Assembly: GCA_030686995.1 (NCBI GenBank)
Contig: CM060686.1
Location: forward strand, 75,467,757 to 75,531,756
Length of the DNA stretch: 64,000 bases
Direction of reading: 5' to 3'
DNA from: Artemisia argyi
Taxonomy: Eukaryota > Streptophyta > Magnoliopsida > Asterales > Asteraceae
Position numbers and translations under genes: made by a program. Below are positions 58,651 through 64,000 of this stretch, in pieces (within the stretch, counting starts at the first letter, position 1; each line of letters opens with the position of its first letter). The notes beneath the pieces were generated by a model that was not told the origin of the DNA, did no database searches, and saw only the letters and a list, made by a program, of their open reading frames with translations.

Positions 58651-59248
58651 CACTATTCCGGAAACGGAAACGTCTAGTGTTGAGGACCTTGTCCGAATCC
58701 CAAGTGAGTCCGGGGAAAATTCAAACGGTGATTGTGTAATTGTTGAAAATGATCATCTCGATATATCTAAAGATATTTCCGACTCTTCCCTTCCTTCTCT
58801 CACGCCGGTTGAGGGAAGTGACTCTGTTTTGGAAGATGTCGATACTTCTCTTGTCAATGATGATTCTATTTCAACCAAGATTGTTAAGCCGTCAGATCCT
58901 TTGGAGCCCGAACTCAAGGATTCTTTACCCGATTTTGAGAAATATACTTTTGATACGGCAGAGGAGTGTGATTCACCTCCTCTTGACAATCCAAAAGATC
59001 ATATTGAGACTTTCTCCGATTCTGACGGTGATTATAATGATGACGATTCTTTATCTTATAAAGACATTGAATATGTTGATGCATCACTTTCACATTCTGA
59101 GATCGTCTTTGAAGAGGATATTGATGTCCTTGTTTCTGAAACATTCAAAACAACTATCACCAATCCTCTTTTTGAATTTGGATATGAATTTACTTTAATT
59201 TCAAATAACCCACTCTTTGATATATGGAGGATAGTGATGAGTCCGTAA
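58631..59248 (+). CDS. Acidic ORF in the next frame, overlapping the Cys-rich ORF
   Basis: 205 codons from MGDEHLSTIPETETSS, overlapping the preceding ORF by 20 bases in another frame. Strongly acidic, Ser-rich, repetitive (LPSLTPVEGSDS, NPLFEFGYEF, NPLFDIW). Related proteins I remember from Tanacetum run the two parts together, so here a small deletion probably split one frame; a programmed frameshift at the G5 run (58634-58638) is an alternative. Stops at 59246, followed by a short open stretch into the gap. Confidence 0.55.
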   Translation: MGDEHLSTIPETETSSVEDLVRIPSESGENSNGDCVIVENDHLDISKDISDSSLPSLTPVEGSDSVLEDVDTSLVNDDSISTKIVKPSDPLEPELKDSLPDFEKYTFDTAEECDSPPLDNPKDHIETFSDSDGDYNDDDSLSYKDIEYVDASLSHSEIVFEEDIDVLVSETFKTTITNPLFEFGYEFTLISNNPLFDIWRIVMSP

Positions 59249-59323
59249 CGGAACAAGAGCTTACAAATTTACATCATATGATTGATCCTCTTCATGAGGA
59301 GTTCTCTGGTGAACTCACTCATA

Positions 59324-59823
59324 NNNNNNNNNNNNNNNNNNNNNNNNNNNNNNNNNNNNNNNNNNNNNNNNNNNNNNNNNNNNNNNNNNNNNNNNNNNNN
59401 NNNNNNNNNNNNNNNNNNNNNNNNNNNNNNNNNNNNNNNNNNNNNNNNNNNNNNNNNNNNNNNNNNNNNNNNNNNNNNNNNNNNNNNNNNNNNNNNNNNN
59501 NNNNNNNNNNNNNNNNNNNNNNNNNNNNNNNNNNNNNNNNNNNNNNNNNNNNNNNNNNNNNNNNNNNNNNNNNNNNNNNNNNNNNNNNNNNNNNNNNNNN
59601 NNNNNNNNNNNNNNNNNNNNNNNNNNNNNNNNNNNNNNNNNNNNNNNNNNNNNNNNNNNNNNNNNNNNNNNNNNNNNNNNNNNNNNNNNNNNNNNNNNNN
59701 NNNNNNNNNNNNNNNNNNNNNNNNNNNNNNNNNNNNNNNNNNNNNNNNNNNNNNNNNNNNNNNNNNNNNNNNNNNNNNNNNNNNNNNNNNNNNNNNNNNN
59801 NNNNNNNNNNNNNNNNNNNNNNN
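59324..59823. other. Assembly gap, 500 N
   Basis: Exactly 500 N, probably a nominal scaffold gap. Frames that appear to span it are not real evidence. Confidence 0.99.
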
Positions 59824-60369
59824 CTTTGGACTCGAATTCCCGCTGATTCCGGTTCTATTCTCGAGGGAGAAAGCCCAGCCTCCTAAGTTTACTAAGGACA
59901 AGCTGAGAAGAAAGCCGCTACATGGAAAAGGCCCTTTCGACCCTTAGATTTCGCGGTTCTCGGTGAACTAATATTAACTTAAATAATTAACAACCCTAAT
60001 ATATGTTGATTTTTCCAGTCAAAATTTTGAAAACAAGCACGCACAACTAACCTAATAATAATTGTGGGAGAGAAAAGTTAGTCTCGACTTACACAGATTA
60101 CTAATATAAGTAGCGTTAGCATTTTACAAAAACGTTTGCACAAGGGTTTTAGACTTGGTTTGGGAAGTATAAAAAAGAGAATGACGATTACAATTCCCCG
60201 GAGACACCCATATTGTGTGAATCCCGTTCCGTGATGCCATGTTTTGAAAATCAAGCATATATTTACATTTATTATCGTTTTAATTAGTTGAATGGAATAA
60301 GAAGTCAAAACGGGGTATACTTGGTAACTTAATAAATCTTGTGATCCATTCATTACTTTATATGATCGG
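59824..60369 (+). other. 3' internal region of the third Athila-type element
   Basis: A short open stretch after the gap (PKFTKDKLRRKPLHGKGPFDP, ending at 59947) may be the end of an ORF lying in the gap. The rest is non-coding. Confidence 0.4.
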
Positions 60370-60405
60370 ATTGCAAGAGACTAGCAATTGCTTAGTGTGG
60401 GGGGA
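60370..60405 (+). other. Stem-loop and polypurine tract of the third Athila-type element
   Basis: ATTGCAAG, loop AGA, CTAGCAAT (60370-60388; 8 bp with one A/A mismatch), then tgcttagtgtgggggga and the LTR at 60406. Confidence 0.72.
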
Positions 60406-60971
60406 TGATGAGTGGCCTTTTACTCATCATTTTATGCCCGAAAAACCCACCAAAAGGACCAAAAACACCCAAAAATGACCATGTAATGTTAAAAATATCC
60501 TTGGAGTGTGTTTTTGTGTATTTCAGGTACAAATGGATTGAAAACGAGGCAAAAGTGAGCAAAACCGAGCTTGGATGGGAAAGGAGCTAAACGGAGCAAT
60601 ACCGGATCGATTCGACACTATTTGGAGCATTTTTTGAAGAATTGATGAGTCGAAGAAATCCCGGGACATGACATGGGGGGAGGTATGGAAATCCACAACA
60701 AAACCCTAGTTACCCTTTTTACCCTTAACCATAACCCAAATTACCATTTTACCCTCACCCGACACCAAATTACCCCTAAACCTCAAAAACTTAAATGCAA
60801 CATCGTTTTCAAAACCAAAAATCAAAACCTCTTATCCAAAACCGTTTCAAAAACCAAATTTCATTTTTTCAATAACATCACAAAAACATTTTTGACAAAA
60901 ACTTTTTGTTAAGTTACTTATTATTAGTATTATTATTATTATTATAAAAATTGTTATTATTATTATTATAA

Positions 60972-61061
<90 letters not shown>

Positions 61062-63385
61062 TTTTTTATAAAGTCAGTTTTTATTTTTATTTTTTAACTA
61101 ATCCTATTTTTTTTACAAACACTTAAACTTAATCCTAATTCACTAAACTAATCCAAACCACTAACCTAAACCAATTTCAACCCAACACTTTAAAACACCC
61201 AATCCAATCCCACGCCTCACTAAACCAGAACCCAGTAATAAACTACACCCAACAAATGCAAACCCTACACACCCATTTTTCTTCTTTGACTTTTTCAGTC
61301 AAACACCCAATTCCTTTAACCATTTTTCCCTCCCAAACAACAAACCACCACCGTCCACCTTGTAATCCTCCCCTGCTACAAGCCAAACCAGCTCCCCATG
61401 GACCCCTCCATTCACAAGATACCAATGCCAAGTTGGCAATCCAAGGGTGCACAAAATTGATCCACGGCTCATAATCAACAACTTGGGGAACAAGCTCAAT
61501 TGGATGGCCAAGATGGATTGAAAGAAACCCTAGGCACTTTTGTATAAATAGGGGACTTAATCCCATAGAAAAGTTTGTCCAACTTTTCATGCTTTTAGAA
61601 AAGTTTTTGGCCAATTTACTTCTTGTTTCAAGTCATTTTTAAATTAAGCTTGTAATTTAATTTCAGTTTTGTAGTTTACTCTTTTATCAATGCCATTTTA
61701 ATTTTCCTTTTAAATTCCTTGCAACTTAATTTTCCAAGTATTGTTACTGTTTCAAAAGTTGTTTTCAAGCCCTCTTAAGATCATTTGGATGTTTGTTTAT
61801 GTTTAGAAGAAGTGCCTTTTGTCTTTAAGCTCAAACAGTTTCAACAAAAAAAAAATCAGTTAGACCCATAAAGGGGTGTTTGGCACAAGCCTCTTTGGCA
61901 TACAAAAACCTGTTTTTATCATTATTTTCTTTATTTATTCAGCTTTCTTTAATCATTTTAGTAGTATTCAATCTAAATTTTACATTCTCAAGTAGTTTTC
62001 AAGGCTTTTGGTTAGTTTACATAATATCTTACTTCAAAACTATCTAGATTATAAGCTAGGGTAAATGCTTAGTTTTTGCCCTTTAGTTGTTTCTAATGTT
62101 TCATTCTAGTTCTGAATAGGTTAGTGCAAGTTTGTATATACTGGTCTTTGACTTCTGTGGGTCAAAAGTCCCTTTTTTTAGCCCATTTTTTTTTTCTGTT
62201 TTGCTGTCAAAAAAAGATCCCAATAGCAGTTTGGTTTTTATTTTTAATTTCTTCGTTTTTAAACCTTTTGCTCTGAAATTTGGTTTATAGATTATTTTGT
62301 TGCTTATCTACTTGCTAGTATTTTTAGATTATTTTTCTGAATTTTTCTTCATAGCTTTTCACAGCCATTAACTTGCCCCCTTAGCCTAGTTTGTTCCATT
62401 AGCAGCCCTTAGTTAGATTAGCTTAGTTAGTGCCTTTTAGGATTGTTCAAGTGCTTATCTCTGCTCCTTTTAGCTCATTTAGGTTTCCCTAGTATACCTA
62501 TAGCTTTTATTCCCCCTTAGGATAACTTATTTGCTTCTTTTTAGCCTTTTAGTTTTTAGTATATCTCTTTTTTCTAAGCTTGTTTATAACTGTGACTTAT
62601 TTCCCATGGCAACTGCTTATTTAGCGCTTTTCTCAAAAAGTTCCAGTTACAATATTAGCTTATTTTCATGTGCTTAAAAAGTTTTCAAAAGAAAATTTCA
62701 AAAAAAAAATGTTTTTTTTAAAAATGGGGTGTTGCCAGGGGTCGAACCTGGGTCACCCAGTTTAAACAGCAAAGTCCAACACAACATCCCTTCACCATCT
62801 GCGCTACTCAATGTTACTTGTTGTAGTTCCTTAAGATTAATATTTATTATAGTAGATTTATTTATTTAGCTTTATAACTTATATATAGCTTATTATTGCT
62901 TATTCACTGCTTATTATGTTAAGTTTCCCACTCTTAATATTTTTCCTAGATTAATTATAGCATAATTTAATTTCCAAAAAAAATTTCAGATTTTTCTCAA
63001 ATGTTTTAGTATTTTTAATCATTTATTTTCTTTTCTTTATTTTTTAAATCATAATAAATTAAATTTTAATAAAAAAATCAAAATTCTTTTTTTCAAAATT
63101 TTATATTTTCATTAGGTACGTAGGAAAATTGTTTTTACATCCGTAGGGTTAGCGTTGCTTAAATTTCACTTTTTATTTTACGCATTTACGTTATTTTCAA
63201 TTTAAACGTTCGGTTTTCAATTTAAGTTACGTTTTTAGTTCTTTCAAGTTACGTTTAGCATTCTTACAACTTTTCAAATAGTTTTTCATTTCCAAATTCA
63301 TAATCATAGTTTACATTAAGTAGTTTCCCATTTAGTTTACAATTTTAGGTTTAAGTTACGTTTTAGTTAATTTCTGATTTGTGTG
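60406..63385 (+). mobile_element. 3' LTR of the third Athila-type element, interrupted
   Basis: Matches the 5' LTR until 63385, then stops about 250 bases short of the expected end because another element is inserted. TATA box tataaatagg at 61542-61551. It carries a (TA)n expansion at 60975-61055 where the 5' LTR has only a short TA run, and lacks the 76-bp block next to the TATA. Confidence 0.9.
62738..62806 (-). other. tRNA-like / Pol III promoter-like unit, 3' LTR copy
   Basis: A box TAGCGCAGATGG (62806-62795), which fits the TRGCNNAGYNGG consensus at 11 of 12, then 46 bases, then B box GGTTCGACCCC (62748-62738), then T runs. This copy is closer to consensus than the 5' LTR copy. Confidence 0.6.
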
Positions 63386-64000
63386 TGTTGATACAAAAGT
63401 TGGGCTTACCTTGTTTGGACTCCTGCTCTCGTACCAATTAGAACTTTAGTGCTTGTGAAACCTACGCACTAAGAAAGCAAACAACACTGTTAGGCTTATC
63501 GTGGGATTGTCTCCCACGATTAGACTCCGGCGTGAGAGTAATTAATCGGTTTTAGGGTTTAGTTGAAGAGTTGGGGATTGTGTCAATCGTACCTTTAATG
63601 AGAATATATCATTCTATATATAGGGGCGCAGAAACGTGTAGGTTTCTTGTTCCTTACTCTTCGCACACGTGGTGCTTATCCGGGGTAAGGATATCAATTC
63701 CGTAGATAAGAGATCCTTATCGTATAACCGGGTAGTGTAGTTGGGCTTTGGACTTTGTGAGTCCAAGCCATTGGTATTATGGCCCAAATCATTTGTCATG
63801 ATAGCTCACTCGTGGTGGGTTTGGGCTTAGTAATGTCTATAATTTGGGTTCGTGGCCCAACTATAGGCTATACATCATCATGTCCCCCCAGTCTAGTGTG
63901 CGCGGCTCGTAGCCGCGAATACTAGACTAGTGAGTCTAGCGGTAAGCGTGGCGGGAACAAACCAAATATTTCCCGCCCAAAAATTGGAACAATGTATCAA
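63386..64000. mobile_element. Start of a further LTR element (truncated by window)
   Basis: Starts TGTTGATACAAAAG where the LTR sequence breaks off. A palindromic TATA-like tctatatatagg is at 63612-63623. It also contains an inverted repeat around cgcggctcgtagccgcg (63901-63917) in a run after tgtccccccagtctagtgtg, a pattern I associate with Ogre/Tat-type LTRs, though orientation and family are not established. No gene. Confidence 0.5.

Larger units (their letters stand above)
53913..63385 (+). mobile_element. Athila-type element with 3.2-kb LTRs (gap inside)
   Basis: Plus orientation: 5' LTR 53913-57136, primer binding site 57143-57160, ORFs 57433-59248, N gap, 3' non-coding DNA, stem-loop and purine tract, 3' LTR from 60406, interrupted at 63386. 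The 5-bp left flank is gtaat; the right flank is outside the window. No RT or integrase is visible in 3.3 kb of internal region, but the gap size is nominal so this is not proof of absence. Confidence 0.88.

Noticed and set aside
59224..59947. ORFs of about 220 codons spanning the N run
   Set aside because: Artefact of reading N as open sequence.

Overview
This is plant nuclear DNA, very probably from an Asteraceae genome and possibly the Anthemideae (Tanacetum/Artemisia/Chrysanthemum group). The sequence is AT-rich, packed with nested LTR retrotransposons, and holds a single convincing host gene. The Asteraceae guess rests on a retroelement ORF carrying the string MGDEHLSTIPE, which I remember from annotated Tanacetum proteins; I could not check this. 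A 500-base N run (59324-59823) marks an assembly gap.

Layout. (1) 1-5887: decayed 3' half of a Tekay-like Ty3/gypsy element with its 3' LTR (2801-5887). (2) 5900-6229: a MITE. (3) 7102-36460: one old hAT transposon (ZMYM1-like transposase), swollen from about 3.5 kb to 29.4 kb by later insertions. It holds a solo LTR (8792-10149, TSD gcaag) and an aberrant Ty1/copia element (10363-34828, TSD taata). The copia element contains a very young Ty3/gypsy element on the minus strand (11716-24632, TSD atata/gtata) and an Athila-type element on the minus strand that encodes only Gag and a protease-like region (26272-33944, TSD attac). (4) 36534-47520: the nearest thing to host sequence. It has a Tourist-like MITE, a 330-bp tandem duplication with AAT microsatellites, a decayed DUF4283/zinc-knuckle gene, long TA tracts, an intact RING-H2 (ATL-type) gene at 43598-44053, a copia relic and a 480-bp palindrome. 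(5) 47521-53912: 3' part of an Athila-type element on the minus strand with an ATHILA ORF-1-like gene. (6) 53913 to beyond 63385: another Athila-type element with 3.2-kb LTRs inserted into it, whose 3' LTR is broken by a further element starting at 63386.

How the parts relate. Almost every insertion point can be proved because the interrupted reading frame resumes after one copy of the target duplication is removed. The order is hAT, then copia, then the Athila-type element and the gypsy element, the last with LTRs differing at about four positions in 3.4 kb.

Most unusual signals. (a) A perfect or near-perfect stem-loop lies just 5' of the polypurine tract/3' LTR in all five elements where this junction is visible, with compensatory changes between relatives; two Athila-type elements repeat the stem-loop plus tract about 1.5-1.7 kb inward. 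(b) Two Athila-type elements each carry a private cluster of palindromic motifs upstream of the U3 TATA box (TGACGSCGTCA in one, CCAACCGATCGGTTGG in the other) with an echo inside the element. (c) The copia element ends in an LTR plus PBS in inverted orientation, yet has a clean 5-bp target duplication. (d) A 480-bp hairpin is built from repeated units. (e) Long LTRs carry an antisense Pol III-like A/B box unit.
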